The notes: generated from the letters alone by a model not told the origin. Numbered from the stretch's first letter, positions 13,863-27,500 are shown. The stretch: DNA of 64,000 nt from Vitellaria paradoxa (GCA_019916065.1 CM034242.1:45940626-46004625); one strand, 5' to 3'. Program-made: numbers and translations.

Positions 13863-14286
13863 ATATGCATGGTGCGGCCTGTCGCAGTCCCTACCCCGAC
13901 TTGGTTGATCGGTCTGTCGGTCATATTACCTAGCTATATTATATCTATTTCTGCAATATCTACTCATAAAGATATTTCTAGATTTTTAAATTAAAAGAAA
14001 GAGAAGGGAAGAAGAGAGAGTCTCTCTGGTCCGTTCGTACTATTTGATGTGGCTTGCTGTGTTGGAAGCATATTAAACATAATGTGTTTATCACTGTTGA
14101 TCGAGACTTAATGGGTTTTTCTCTCTTAAAACTGTTTCCTTATGCATGCATTCTCTCTCTCTCTCTCTCTCTCTCTCGCGAGCGCGCGCGCATGTGTAGG
14201 GTGTGCTTGGTTGTTTTGTGGTTTTCTATAAGCTTGTTACATGTATATATTATATTATAGTAAAGAAACATCTGACGCCATAGGAT
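13863..14286 (+). other. 3' UTR/flank of the eIF5-mimic gene
   Basis: The sequence after the TAA stop includes a long (CT)n/(CG) run at about 14151-14190 and AT-rich sequence that could hold the polyadenylation site. No further gene is seen. Confidence 0.5.
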
Positions 14287-14294
14287 GTTTGGTG

Positions 14295-14846
14295 TACAGG
14301 GGCGGATCCAAAATTTTTAGCTAGGGAGACATCGGGTATCTAAGATGGGAATAACAAGTTATCTTCGAACTAAAAATAGGAGAAAAATAATGTCGCTTTT
14401 AGGGAGAGATAAAATTATTCTTAAACATTAAACCGTTAATTATACTTTTTTCAATTTAATGGTTCAACTAGTTATTTTAACAGTATCTGAGATTTAATAA
14501 GATATCTATCATTACTTAAAAAAATATAATTCTTATTAAGTTTTTATTGTTTATAGAATTTATTATGTTATATATTATATTTTTTTGTATTATGCACAAA
14601 AATATTGAATAGTGTAATAGGACAATATATTTTATTTCAAAAAAATACTTGGGTTTAATTTTTATAAATTCTTTTTATATTGAAAAATTTTGAATTTATC
14701 TTAATTTTGAAATAAAATCAATATAACCTAACTTTGAATTCATTTATTTTTTAATTAAAAGTAAAATGTTAAGGGTATTTTTATAATTTAACATCTAAAA
14801 ATCAGGTGTCACTTGCCTCCCCTTGCCCTAACGTGGGTCCGCCAGT
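14295..14846. mobile_element. Non-autonomous hAT-type element with 8-bp TSD
   Basis: A 552-bp AT-rich element with imperfect inverted ends (CAGGGGCGGATCCA near the left; complement of the right end CTGGCGGACCCA). It is flanked by the exact 8-bp direct repeat GTTTGGTG at 14287-14294 and 14847-14854. The 8-bp duplication and CAGGGGCGGA-like terminus fit the hAT superfamily. It has no coding capacity, so it would depend on a transposase made elsewhere. Confidence 0.75.
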
Positions 14847-15055
14847 GTTTGGTGAAACATTCATTAACGGTCGTGAAAATAATTTGAATTCTTTTTGACG
14901 TGCACTTATCTACTGTTGCTAAAAAGTTAGGTATGCATCTAATTTCCCTATATACTTGAACAGCAGCAGAGATGATGTTTGAGGGGTGACTTAGGGCGGA
15001 AAGGAGGGGCCGCAGTCGGTGAAAAGGCTTTTTTTTTTTTTTGTCGTCGTTGTTA

Positions 15056-15973
15056 ACGCAACTGTTAGACTTTTTGTTTTGTTGGGAGTGAGTGTGTTGT
15101 GTGGGACAATTTAAAAAAAAAAGGTTTATAAATAAAAATATAAATAAATTTTATTTTAATTTTTAACAAATTCTTTTGTACCAAACTAAATTCAAGTGTT
15201 TTTGTCAAAATTTATAAAGATTTATTTACGAGGGATAATTATGTTTATTCAAATTATATGTAAAATAAAAGAACAGGAATTTATAATTTCACTTAAATCT
15301 CATTTTGGGGATAAAATATTAAAAAAAATACAAAAACAAAAACTTTAGATGTTTTAGGTGTATGGTGAAATATCAAAAATTGTCAATAATCTTATATGAT
15401 AGGTTATTAACACATCAAATATAATAGTTATTTTACTTTAATATAATTCAAAATTTACTAAAAAATTGATATGTTAACAACCTGTCACATATAATTATTG
15501 GCAATTATTGGTGTTTTACTATACGCCTAAAACATCTAAAGTTTTTTTTTTTTTTTTTTTTGATAAAATCCTCTAAACAGAGCCTAAATAAAATTACAAA
15601 TTTCTATTCTCATGTCTTATATATAATTTGAGTGGATATAGTTATCTTTCATAAATAAATCTTCATAAACTTTAACAAAAACACTTAAACTTAATTTGGT
15701 ACAAAAGAATATGTTAAAAATTAAAATAAAATTTATTTATATTTATATTTTTAACAAACATATTAAAAAAATTAATTATTTTTATTTTTATTTGTTTTAA
15801 TATGCACCTAAAAATTGTTAAAAATTATTTAATCATATTAAAAAATTTTGTTATTTTATTTTATTTTCTAAGTTAATAAATAAAAAATTAATTATTTTTA
15901 TTTTTATATATATTTTTTAACTCTTCCACACAGCGCTCACTGCCAATAAGACAAAAAGCCTAACAGTTGCGTC
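15056..15973. repeat. ~0.9-kb foldback: long inverted-repeat element
   Basis: The left arm starts ACGCAACTGTTAGACTTTTTG (15056 on), and the right arm ends with its near complement, CAAAAAGCCTAACAGTTGCG (to about 15973). The arms pair through most of their length. Examples on the left are AACTTTAGATGTTTTAGG, TGTACCAAACTAAATTCAAG and TTATTTACGAGGGATAA, each with an inverted partner on the right. The turn lies near 15420-15440. The right arm carries about 150 bp of unpaired AT-rich sequence. It has no coding capacity. It is probably a foldback or long-TIR (Mutator-like) non-autonomous element, and a transcript through it would form a very long hairpin. Confidence 0.8.
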
Positions 15974-16642
15974 AAAAATAAATAAATAATAAACAAAACA
16001 ACCACCATTCACTGACTGCAGCCCTCCCTTTCCGGCCTTCGGGTGCTGACCCTTTGGCTTTGACCTATCTTGGCCTTGCCATCTCTATCCATTTGACCTC
16101 TCTTGAATAGAACCCGGTAAGCTATGCTATGCTATGTTATGCTATGCTGTCAAAGCATGAAATGCTCCGTCTTCTTTGTGATTTGTTCTCTAGTCTTTCC
16201 TGCAGTAATGCAAATGCTGTACAAGGACTTTCATCAACGGTTAAAATCATCATTACCCATCTCTCTCTTCCCCTTATTTTTCTCCATTTTCATCCACTCT
16301 AGGATAGCACAAAATACCTGAGACCTGAAAACTGAGCCAACCGATTTAAAATTTACTAAAACAGTTATTTCAGTTTGGGTTTAATTTTTTGGACCTGAAT
16401 CCCAATTTTGCGTTTATGTTCTTAGGTAAGGTAAGGGCATTTTTATTATGGAATGAACCGGTGGTATCAAGATTGGGCTTCAGTTTAATTAGTTCTCTTG
16501 ACTGATGCTCTAGGCTTACCTATGCGGCTGGCTCGCTTGAGAAGAAAAAGGAAGGAAATCAAAACACATCTTAATTGCAAATTTCAACGTTGGAGATAAA
16601 TCTCCATCTTTTCGCTATTTTAGTTTAAGAATGTTACTTTTA

Positions 16643-16689
<47 letters not shown>

Positions 16690-17047
16690 TGGTATTAAAA
16701 AACACCTTACATAACAGTATCGCCTATTACGTAACAGTATCGACTCCCGCCGAACCCGTCAAGGCTCCGTTACAAGAGTGGAACGGCCATCACGCCGTAA
16801 CAACCGTTACAGAGGCATTACACTTAATTAGACAAATAAATATGACAACAGAAGAATCGACAAAGATCTTTAAAGAAAAATCAACCAAGAATTAAAAACT
16901 AAAAACTTTATTCAACAGAGACTCAAAAAAATATAAACAAAATTATCCTATAACATACAAAAATATATTAAATATGATTAGTGTGTTTAATTCCCATTTT
17001 GGGAGGAATTGTTGATAAATGGAAGTAATTAAAAATGAGTTACAAAA
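15974..17047. other. Intergenic between the convergent eIF5-mimic and chromomethylase genes
   Basis: Contains GCTAT/GTTAT pentamer repeats (16118-16147), an (AT)n run (about 16647-16687) and, from 16690 to about 16830, a stretch rich in GTAACA/CCGTTAC words that looks like the end of an unidentified element. No gene is recognised. The 3'UTR of the chromomethylase lies at its right edge. Confidence 0.5.
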
Positions 17048-20000
17048 TTATCTTTCTATTGTAGCAGGAGAAAAATGCTCTAGAATGTTGGGAAATTTCT
17101 TGGGCAAAGTGAGTAGAGGCTCATCACTGCTCGTGCCTTGAAACGCCAAACCCAAAGCATAACCCAAGGCTCGTGAAACTGGAACTGCCACAGCGTTTCC
17201 AACTTGGATGTATCTAAAGAGAATTTAAAATAAAATAAAAAGAATCATAAGTAGCCCAAAGATGGTGCTTGTTTTGCTAAATATATTGTGATTGTCAACA
17301 TTCAATTTATTATCCATAAATGACTTTAAAATTGTCCTCAAATTTACCTCTCTTTGATCGGGCCAAAAAGCTTATAGTAGTCTGGAAATCCTTGTAACCT
17401 TGCATTCTCCCGAATTGTCAGTACCCTGTCTTGTTGAGGGTGCAATATAGTCTGACAAGATGTCAAAAGTTAGTTGTCAGACTTGCACGGGTATATGCTT
17501 GGTTACATATTTATAAAGCTTTCAAAATATGTATTGTTAAATCATCAATTATCCCAACAGTGCGAACCATCTCAAGTTGAAGTATTTAGTCTTAGTCAAA
17601 TAAGGTGTACCAACAAAAAATGATTAAGTTTGTACATACGAGAAACAAACATCGATAGCATGTTAAGTTGCCAACCATAACAAAAGCTTATGCTGTTAGA
17701 AAACAAGCCTAACGATGTGTACCAAGCTATTTCAAGGTACAATAATAGAGAAACAAACCTGATTGTGTGGTTCAGCCCGAGTAACAACTGTTGGCACTGT
17801 CTCATCCCACCACAGCCGAGCAAATGGTCTGCATGATCTCACACAATAAGTGCACAAAGAGTAAATACAGCAATTAATCAAAACAACATAATTGAAATAA
17901 TCTAATGGCACATACTTAGATGAGGTCCCTCCCTTAAAACTCATTGCATAATCAGGGACCTATATACACAAAATTAAATCAGATTAACGCAAAATACTGA
18001 GCCACAAAAAATAAAATAAAATAAAAAATATTGGCAATGAATAACATAGCATAGCATTATCACCAAAGGCTTTCCGGAAGGAAGGTAAACCCTTTCCACA
18101 TCGGGGTCCCACTCAACTTTATCATCATCACCAACTCTAACACCTTTCAAATCCCTAAAATTTGCACCCTGAGAGGAGCAGAAAAGTAACAAAATAATGA
18201 ATCAAGATTGACTAAGAGCTCTAAAACATTCCACTAGCATTACACATAGCACCATAAAGCATGAGGTATTTTGGTAATATGTATGCAAACCTTTCGCTTC
18301 GGGATTTGGCACACACGCTGGTAATCATCCGCATTCAATTGAAGAGGCCGGTGGTCGAAGAGGACACGTTCTAATGCTTTTGACCCTAATGGTGAACTTA
18401 ACTGTTCTATAGGTTAAAAAAGAAGAATAAGAGTAACAGAAACAAATGACACAAATTATGTTTCAAAAATATGGAATTTTCTTGAGTATAATCTGACCAA
18501 AAAAAAAAATATGATAAGCTCACCATCCTTCATTAATCTAATGAAGTGTTGAAATTCTGTCTTCGGTTCATCCCCATATGACATTTCATCTCTATCCTCG
18601 TCATTCATAACCTTATAGACAAATAAAACAAAATTTAGGTAGTGTTTAGAGTTATTAAAAAAAAAAAAAGGGTTGGTGTAAAAGTGACATATGATGAAAT
18701 TTGATTAGAGAAATTTGGGTAAAGTTGGAATTTTTTGTAGCTCCAAATAGTATCTTAACCATAGAAAATATGTCAAACGGATAACATATACAAGTTAGTT
18801 TACATACAGGAGGGAGATCAGAAATAGCATCTCCAAGCAAAAGCTCCTTCTCTAATTCAACTTCCCTCCCTTCATCATAAGCAACAGCATTTTGCTGCAT
18901 TTGAAAAGCGAAAATTTGTTGTAAAACACCGATAAATAATAGGAAATACCAAGAAAAACTTGATCCTACACAACATACCTCAAATTCAGTAGGAATACCA
19001 CCTCTCATAACAACATTGTGTGTGGGCAAAGGGTACTGAGGCAATTTCTATAATCAGAAACAAATATTCAATTGGCATGAAAATACTTGAATAAATAAAC
19101 AAAGAACTAACAAAATTAGCATCTTTTTAGAATCACCTCTACAGGACGAGCACCCCACATGAAGGCACGCATGCGAAATTGAGGAAGTCCATAGGCACCA
19201 GCTGCCATCATGCCCATTCGGGCTTGATAGTTCATCCCAACAAGACGACCCAAAGCATATCTTCCAAGAAATCCACCAGCAAACTTAACGATGTCGACGA
19301 CATTTTCCATTAATACAAACCTAGGTTTTAAATAGTCTACGATATCCATGAAAACAACAAGTTGTTTGTTTTTTGGATCGTCCAAGGGACTATCTTTGTT
19401 TCTAAATCGATTGAATCCACTTATGCCTTGACATGGAGGACCTCCACAAATAACATCAGCATCACCCTATGTATCATACAAACATAAAATTTTCAATGTT
19501 AGAAAATTTTGACGCTATCATGGATGGAAATTAGAACAAATGAAAACAAGAACTTACAGGTAAAGGTAGAACCTTTGATTTATAACCATTCACAACAAAC
19601 GCCTTTATCCGCTCTTGACAATCGCTATTAAAGACAGTGATTATAAGATAACTCGTTACAATAAATAGCTGAATGAAAGTTATTGTAAAAAAAAAAAATT
19701 CTAGGTGGCATACCCCAAACCATCCATAGGCTCCCAAGTATCTTCATCTGGCCCATATCCCTTCCATCGAATCTAAAATTGAAAAAAGATTCAGTATATG
19801 CATAAACTATAGGAAAGAATTAATATTAACAAGAAAATTAAGAATGCATGTAAATAAATGATAGAACTTATGGACTAAAAAAAAGAAGTATTAAAATAGT
19901 GATCCTTAAACAACTTTCTACACATGAAAGTGACATGCTCAAGTTTTTTGTTGAGCATAAACTATGATAGACAAGCTTCATTAAATCAAAAAATTTTCAT

Positions 20001-23000
20001 TAGATACCATTATTATTGAGGTCGGCAATATTGCACACATCTCAAACACAACCCGAAACTACTAAAAGAAAACATGAACAAACCACAATGTAAATACACA
20101 ACTTGGTCCAATTTTGAAATAAATTAATTATTTAGCACATTCATTAAATTTTTAGATATTTGAGCATAAATGCAAATACAAACAATTATGAATTCGAACA
20201 CAACATATCAACAAGAATTGCGACCCCTACTATTATCACATGAAAAGTATATATATTAATCAAGTTTCTTAACACCTTGCTGCTTGCACAATTTGTGAGA
20301 AATAATTTGTAAGTAAAAAAGCCAAATGCTAGCAATCTAAACAGCCAATCAAGGAATATAACAATCATACAAGCAGAAAAGTTAAAATAATAATAATAAT
20401 AATAATAATATGCAAGGATTTAGCGAGAAAAACCCTAATAACAGTACGAAAAAAAACCTTGGACCCTAACACAGAGGACCAAAACACATCCACTATATTA
20501 TTTTGGGTTACAAGAGTCATCTACAATAGTTACACAATCAACTCCTTGGTCCTATCATATAGACAAGTTATTTGCGCTCCCCACTACTCACCATTCACCA
20601 ACTCCAAGTGAATGAAGCACAATAATCCACTAATACCGGTTTTCAATGAAAATGTGTCGTTGTGGCTAAGTGTATCAAAGAACTCTCTTTGAAGCACTCA
20701 ATACATATGATTTTCTTTTCTCTAGTTGGAATGATACTCTAAACCCTAAGAGTAAGTCCTTCATATAGAACACGGTAACATTCTAAGATGGGTTTATAAT
20801 AGGACTCATAGTGTAACATAACAAGTCTAATATAATGGAGTTTGTAGATCAATACTCCTACCCTGAATCCAAGCTTAGGAAAATCCCACTAACACCAAAA
20901 TACCCCAATTGAAATTTTGAAAACATTGAAATGTAGCCCTTAATGGGTATAACAATTTTAATTCTTGGAATGGCTTGACTTGAGCACCCAAAATCCTTCA
21001 ATTTCACAGGAAATTGATGAAGAGAAGGATTTTCTTGCTTACTCAGGTGACATAAGGAGAGAAGGATGAATGGGAAAAATGAGAGATAGCGACTTATGAA
21101 GAATTTTTCTGTCTATACAAAAAAAGTTCTTTACAATTGCATTTTAACCCCAAGTTTTAAGAAAAAAGTAACAATCGCAAAAAGACACAATAAACCCACA
21201 AACATGTATAACACATAACACCTCCAAAGTCATGCCAATAATTAATATTAGAAAAAAAGAAAAAAAACTCATGCATTAAAATAACAAAATAGCTTAGTAA
21301 AATCGAAGTCATTACAATTGTCATACACACATTTGTCCTAGAGAAGGTTTCTGAGTTTCCTTCTAAGGTTCTTAGAGTAGAAATGCACAAATTTAGGATT
21401 AAATTTTAAATACCTTAAAATACAATCCACGCTTTGTATTCTCTTTTGGGTCACCGTAACAAATAGCTAAAATCCTTTCAACTTCAAACACTTTAGAATC
21501 ATCTTCTTCATCATCACCATCAGTTTCATTATCATGATCTTCATTTCTTAGAGGATCTGTATAAGGTTCTTGGAAATCCTTACTTCTTATTAAGGAGAAT
21601 GAAGCACAAAGCCTCTCCCACTCCTTTAGAAGAAATAAAAAATCTTCTGCAGATTCATTTCTCACCTGTTGAATACATTAATTAGTTAACAACATACACT
21701 TTTAGATATATATATATATATATAAAGAAAAAGGAAAAAAAAAAAGCTATGGCAAAGGTTTGAACCTCAGTCTCAGGATGATTGTATTTTAAGCTTTCAC
21801 ATGCAAATGCATTTAGGTCAACTGCCCATTTCTACATCAAGAAATGAAATTGTTCAAATTTTTTAGCCTAATAAATGATAAAATAGATAAATAAATTAAA
21901 AATCCAATTCTAACCAAACAAAGTACAATATAAAAGAAGTATAAAAGCAACCTCAATGTGCAAAAGTACTTAATGAAAAATAACATTAATTCAAAACTTA
22001 CAGTGACAAGGTTGACATTAGACATGTTGGCACCAAGGCAAAGTCCAGTTGACATTGCTCCACAACCAGAGTAAAGATCCAGAAGGGTCATCGCTGTCTT
22101 CTTGTGCTCTTCACCTTGTGAAACATCTTCGCCTACTACTCCAGCAACATCAACCTCATTTGATATTGTGGAATCTGATTCACTTTCAACTCCCGTATTT
22201 TCTACAATTATAATGCTACTAGTTTATGAGAATTGAACAGTAAAAATAAGTTCTTATCTTTCTCAATTAAGCAAATCCCATTTAAGCGGATCAAAATAAT
22301 AAGCAATTTATTTTCTTTCCTTAAAGTAAAGGATATACCAGTTGGCAAGGTAACAAATGAGGAATATGACAATAGGTACATCATATCACAATAATAGTCA
22401 CAATTCAAAATTGTTGTTTGCTTCACAGACAAATCGACCTGCTAACAAATGCCAAAAGGGTTACACTCTTATGTAAATAAACATAGAAATGCAAATGGAA
22501 TTTTTAAAGAGACTAAGTAAGTCATACATTTAAAGGTAGTTGAACAATTTTAAGCTTTTCAATAAGGCAATTTAGAGGGTTATCATCCTTGATTTCGGAA
22601 AAGAATACGCGCTTGTTATCGGTAAAGTTAGAGCTGCTCTTAATAACCTGACAAAAAATGAATAGTCCAACAATAAAAATCTATAATATTAGAAAAATAA
22701 TACTATGGGGGGCACTTCTAAAATTCTTACCGTATCCTTAGCTCTATAATACCATTGAGCCATAAAATAAAGCGATCCTTCTGTTGCCTCAAACATTTCA
22801 ACAATTTTACATATATAATCTTCTTCTCCCTCCATAGCCTAGAACAAGTCAGTTAAATACACAAATCACATTTATAGATTAAACCAATGATTTCATCATT
22901 ATTACAAAAACCAAATAGCCCAAATTTTAGGTAAATTACACTTATTACTCTTGTACTTTCCCTCTAATCTCACTTTGATCTCTGTATTTTAAATTGTCTC

Positions 23001-24001
23001 AATTTGACTCTCTACTTTTAAATTGTTCAACTTTATAAAAGTAAAGAGGAAAAGTTGGAATAATTTAAAATACGAGTAATGAAGCAAGACTAAAAGTAAA
23101 GTATAGAGATGCAAAATGCAATTTACCCTAAATCCTTTTTTACCATATTTGATTATGTCCTTATCTGTATGTATTTTTGAGCATTACCAATCATAAGTTT
23201 CATAACAACAAAACCATGTTGAATAAGCTGGGGAAAAAAAAAAGATAAGAACTAAAAATCAAAACACAATTTAGAAAAGAAATATTACTTTCACATGGGC
23301 ATCATCCCCAAGGTTGAAAATTACACGGCCATCAACCTGAGCTTTGGTATAATGGCATCTCGCTTGAATTATCTCCTCTGAATCAGCATCACTGCACCGT
23401 TTGAATTCAGACCCAAAATGAAAAATAAAAATAAACAAATGAATCAACCAGAAATAGTAGAAAGTAACAGCTGGATGTGAAACCAAAAAACACGCATCGA
23501 AAATGGGATGCGAATGCATGTATCTTTCTGTAATATAAATCCAGAAAAAAAGACCTACCATTTTGAGCTCTTGGATCCCTTAATATCCTTTTCCATCTTC
23601 TGTATTCCAACAGATTCATCACATAACTAAAATGTCCAGAAATTACACCTACTCTATCCATCTATACACACACACATAATCAATTGTTCACGCATACATA
23701 TATACATAAGATCAGAGGGAAGAGACAAGCAGTGATTCACCTTCCCCTTGTAACGATGAGGCCACCTCCGCCGAGCTTCGTCGTTGGGAACCGGCTCGCC
23801 TAGGAATTGACAGTCGTCCTCTCCTTCTTCTTCGACGTGTTTCCTCGACTTTTTCAAAGGAGGCGATTGCGAATGGGCAGTGTGGGCTTCGACGGTCAGA
23901 ACGGCTGCTTCTCCATTGGGTACTTCCTCCGTGGTCTCTTCCATCTTGACCAGAGCTGCCTTCGAAGTAGAGCCAGACGAAGCCTTGCGTTTGCTCGGCA
24001 T
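17048..24001 (-). CDS. CMT3: Chromomethylase (CMT3-like DNA cytosine-5 methyltransferase), 851 aa
   Basis: Maintains CHG DNA methylation in the nucleus, guided by H3K9 methylation. Coding exons in coordinate order: 17048-17213, 17348-17451, 17759-17828, 17916-17959, 18064-18168, 18291-18406, 18524-18611, 18808-18894, 18979-19047, 19137-19466, 19558-19624, 19714-19772, 21414-21665, 21766-21831, 22002-22201, 22339-22438, 22528-22647, 22731-22838, 23289-23391, 23559-23599, 23741-24001 (2556 nt). A basic N-terminus ([11 protein letters not shown]) is followed by a BAH domain (~105-240), motif [13 protein letters not shown] (~286-297), a chromodomain (FEVERIL to WEPMDGL, ~393-437, cage residues F393, W420, Y423), the catalytic GGPPCQG (Cys471), ENV (~513), QFRMR (~555) and the late motifs [11 protein letters not shown] and [11 protein letters not shown] chromodomain between motifs I and IV defines CMTs. 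Length is close to Arabidopsis CMT3 (839 aa), so CMT3 fits best, though CMT1 is not excluded. No frame breaks are seen. Confidence 0.93.
22926..23132. mobile_element. MITE-like element in a chromomethylase intron
   Basis: About 207 bp with inverted ends TTTAGGTAAATTACA and (complement of the right) TTTAGGGTAAATTGCA, and further pairing inward (GTACTTTC / GTAAAGTA). It lies in the intron between 22838 and 23289. Target duplications are not clear. It is AT-rich with no coding capacity. Confidence 0.6.
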
Positions 24002-24210
24002 TGCAGGGGGAAATGGAGGGGAACAGAGCGAGGGACTAACGGACAGATAGGGAAGTTGGAAGCTCCAGCAGCGGCGACATAGAGAGAGAGAGTGTGTGTA
24101 TATAATAATGGAGGAGATAGACGCAGGGTCGAAATGATTTTCAAATTGGGGACCTGATTACAGATAGGGATTTTTGGGCGGGAAGCGGATCTTTTTGGAG
24201 ATGGGCTGCT
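24002..24210 (-). promoter_or_regulatory. CMT3: Proximal promoter and leader of the chromomethylase
   Basis: On the minus strand a TATA-like TATATA lies at 24099-24104, about 100 bp upstream of the ATG, preceding CACACTCTCTCTCTC and a GC-richer leader. Only about 210 bp separate the ATG from the SINE target duplication at 24211, so distal promoter elements would lie beyond, or have been displaced by, the nested insertion. Confidence 0.5.
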
Positions 24211-24516
24211 CCAGTATCCAGGATTAACCCAAGGGTTCGGCGAAAAGGTTTAGGGCCGAGACTCAGGGACTTACCACCCGAGTTTTTGAGTTCGAATCTT
24301 TCACCTGTCAAATCTTGGGGTAAGTAGCGCAAAGTTCCGTAAAATTAGTAGGACGAGATTCTTTAACTAGACGAATTGTATTCAATTCTTATGTATAGAT
24401 CCGAATCTCTGTCACTACGAGAGTTTGTAATTTATCGATGCACATGTTGAAGAGACGATACGTATGACATAAATTAAGAGAGATTCACTCTCTAGGAATT
24501 TAGCCAAATAAGTGAA

Positions 24517-27500
24517 TAGGACTGTAAATAGGTCGGGTCGGCTTGCGACCTGACCCAAAAATGCCCCGATCCAGCCCTGGCCCGCAGCTCCGTATAGCCT
24601 CGGCCTAACCCTGCCCCTCCCCCTCTGGGTCAGGGCTTGGGTCATCCTTGACCCACCCCGACCCGACCCGGCCCATGCCACCCCGCCCCGCGCCCTTACT
24701 CGCCCCCCTTCCTTCCTTTTTCTTTTTACCGTTCTGCTTTGGTAGAACGGCTAACCTTTCTATTTTTTTTTTTTTTTTATGTTTGCCAGGCACTAGGCAG
24801 TGCCCAGCACGGTAGCACCCCTCCGCCTTTCCTTTAATTTTTTTTACCATTCTGCTTGGCAGAACGTCTCCTTCCTCTTTTTTTTTCCAAATAAATTCTA
24901 CAAAATTACAAAACTTCCCCACCCTCTTCCATTATAAATACCCCACACTCACATTCACTCACCTCTCACAAAAAATTAACAAAATTTCTCTCCAATTGTG
25001 CTCAAGTGTGCTCTTCAATTGTGCTTAAGTGCATTCCATTTTGTCAAATTTGAAGTCAAGATTTCAAGAATCAAGTTCAAGATCAAGTGATTCAAAGCTT
25101 CAAATTATTTCAAGTTAGTATTTTAATTATTTTTTTTAATTTACATACATACATACATTTTTTTATTTTCATAATTTAATTTTTTTAATTAAATTATTTT
25201 TTCTAAATGGATCCACGGAACACTCATTTTTTTGATTTGGAGGGTGGAGACTCAATATCCTTTCCCCCTCAAGAACAAATGGAACAATTTACATCACCAC
25301 AAGGTCTAGAAATACCAACACCTACTACCACAGCTGGTGATGTTGGTGGATCATCTTCCCATCACGCCCAACACCAGCGTGGTACTTCAAAAGCATGGGA
25401 TTTTTTTATTAGAATTCCACGTGATGATGGAATGCATAAGGCTAAATGCGTTATTTGTGGGGATTTATTAGATGGTAGAAATACATCTGGAACTAGTCAT
25501 TTAAAAAGACATTTAAATAAAAGGCACCAACAGGATCCTCGCATTAATAGTTTAATTGATCAATATTTTCCACGTACAACACAAACTCAATTAGGTAATG
25601 AAGGGGGTAATTTAAATATTTTTTCTTATAACCCTGCAAGAGTACAAAATAATTTAGTAAGATATATTGTTAAAGATGAGTAACCATTTATAATGAGTGA
25701 AAATCGACATTTTGAAGAATTTATCCATGAAAGTTTTGCACCACAATATCGCAGGTTTTCAAGAAATACTTCAAAAAATAAAGTTTTACGAGATTTTGAA
25801 TCAAAAAAGGATGAATTAATAACTTATTTTACTAATTTTGAAGGAATTGTTTGCTTGACCGCCGATATGTGGAAATCTTGCCAAGATATTGAATATCTTT
25901 GTATAACTGCACATAATATTGATGAAAATTGAAAAATAAATAAACGCATTATTTCATTTAAATTAGTTGAACAACCATTCACTGGATTCACCGTGGGGGA
26001 ACTTATTTTGCATGAACTTGTATCGTGGCAATTATCTACAAAAAATTTTTCTATTACTTTAGACAATGCTTCATATAATGATGTTTGTTTTAATTATTTA
26101 AATAATGTTTTGTCTGCAAATGGTCCATTATTTCATGGTCGTTGTTGTGCCAATATACTTAATTTAATTGTAAAGGATGGATTGAACATTTATGAATCTT
26201 CTATTGTAAAAATAAAAAGAGTTGTAGTTTGTGCCATTAGCTCTCAAAAAAGAATTAGTTTATTTGCTGGCATATGCAATCAAATTGGTTTAAAACCTAG
26301 AAAATTACCAATGGAAATTAATATAAGATGGAATTCAACCTATATAATGTTAAAAGTTGTCATTAAATATCAAAAAGCAATTGATTGATTTATTTTAAGA
26401 AATCAAGCTATTGGATTAGATAGTATTGAACCAATTGATTGGGCAAATGCAATTTTCTATAAAGATTTTTTTCATGTTTTTGATGTTGCTACTAAAATAT
26501 TTTGTGGAATTTATTATCCATTTCTTCTACTGTTATTTATCAATTAGGTGTTATTGATGAAATTTTTAACAAATATGATGCCCAAGAAAATTATGCTTAT
26601 TTGGTTGTTGTAATGAAGAAAAATTTTGATAAATATTTTAACCCACTTCCCATATATTTTGGTGTTGCTACTATTGTAGACCCTAGGTATAAAGAATATA
26701 TTTTCTTTCAATTATTAGAGATGATATATGGGCATGAAAGTGCCCAATAACAATTATATCAACTTAAACAGGAAATGCAAACTCTATTGGGTCAGTATGA
26801 TAGCAATCGTACAACTGTCCAATTGGAGAATAATAACATCCCAACGAACAGATGCATCAACAAGTGCAAGTTCAAATTCATCCGACCTCCAACGTTATCT
26901 CGGTACACCTCTAATAGAAAATGAAGATAATTTCAGTCTTTTAGACTGGTGGAAGGGACAACAATCAAAGTTTCCAACTATTTCAGCTTTAACTCGTGAT
27001 ATACCGTAACATCCGAGCAAGCATTTGGTGCTAGTAGACGCGTTATCAGTCAATTCAGAAGTCGATTGGCCCCTCCAACTGTAGAAGCCTTAATGTGTTT
27101 ACGAGATTGATATCTTGCAGAAAATAGACAACAGGAAGATGCCAAAAAAGAGTAACTTACCCTTGATTTTGATGCAATGTATTTAGGTGAAAGAGAATAA
27201 CACGCTAGTGGATCTAGTGATGAATAATAATTATGTATAGATAGAGTAATATTTACAAATGATAGTCACTCTTATAGGTGCCAACCTAGTTGGAATGTAT
27301 AAGACGTGAAATGATGCACCTATTAATTACTCTATCATTTATTTTTTTTTTTATAATTCTACATTTATAATTTGTAATTTTAAATTTAATATTAATTATG
27401 TAATTGGTTGTTGTGTAATAAACTTTAATTTTTATCAATAATGATTTTAATGTGTTTGTTTGATTTTTATTTATTTTTATTTTTTTAAATAAAAAAAATA

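Noticed and set aside
16689..16895. 68-codon + strand frame after an (AT)n run
   Set aside because: No recognisable domain, and the DNA looks like a transposon end rich in GTAAC words.
24415..24922. Two overlapping basic, glycine-rich frames on the minus strand
   Set aside because: They overlap hAT subterminal CCCGACCC repeats and the element's leader, antisense to the transposase.
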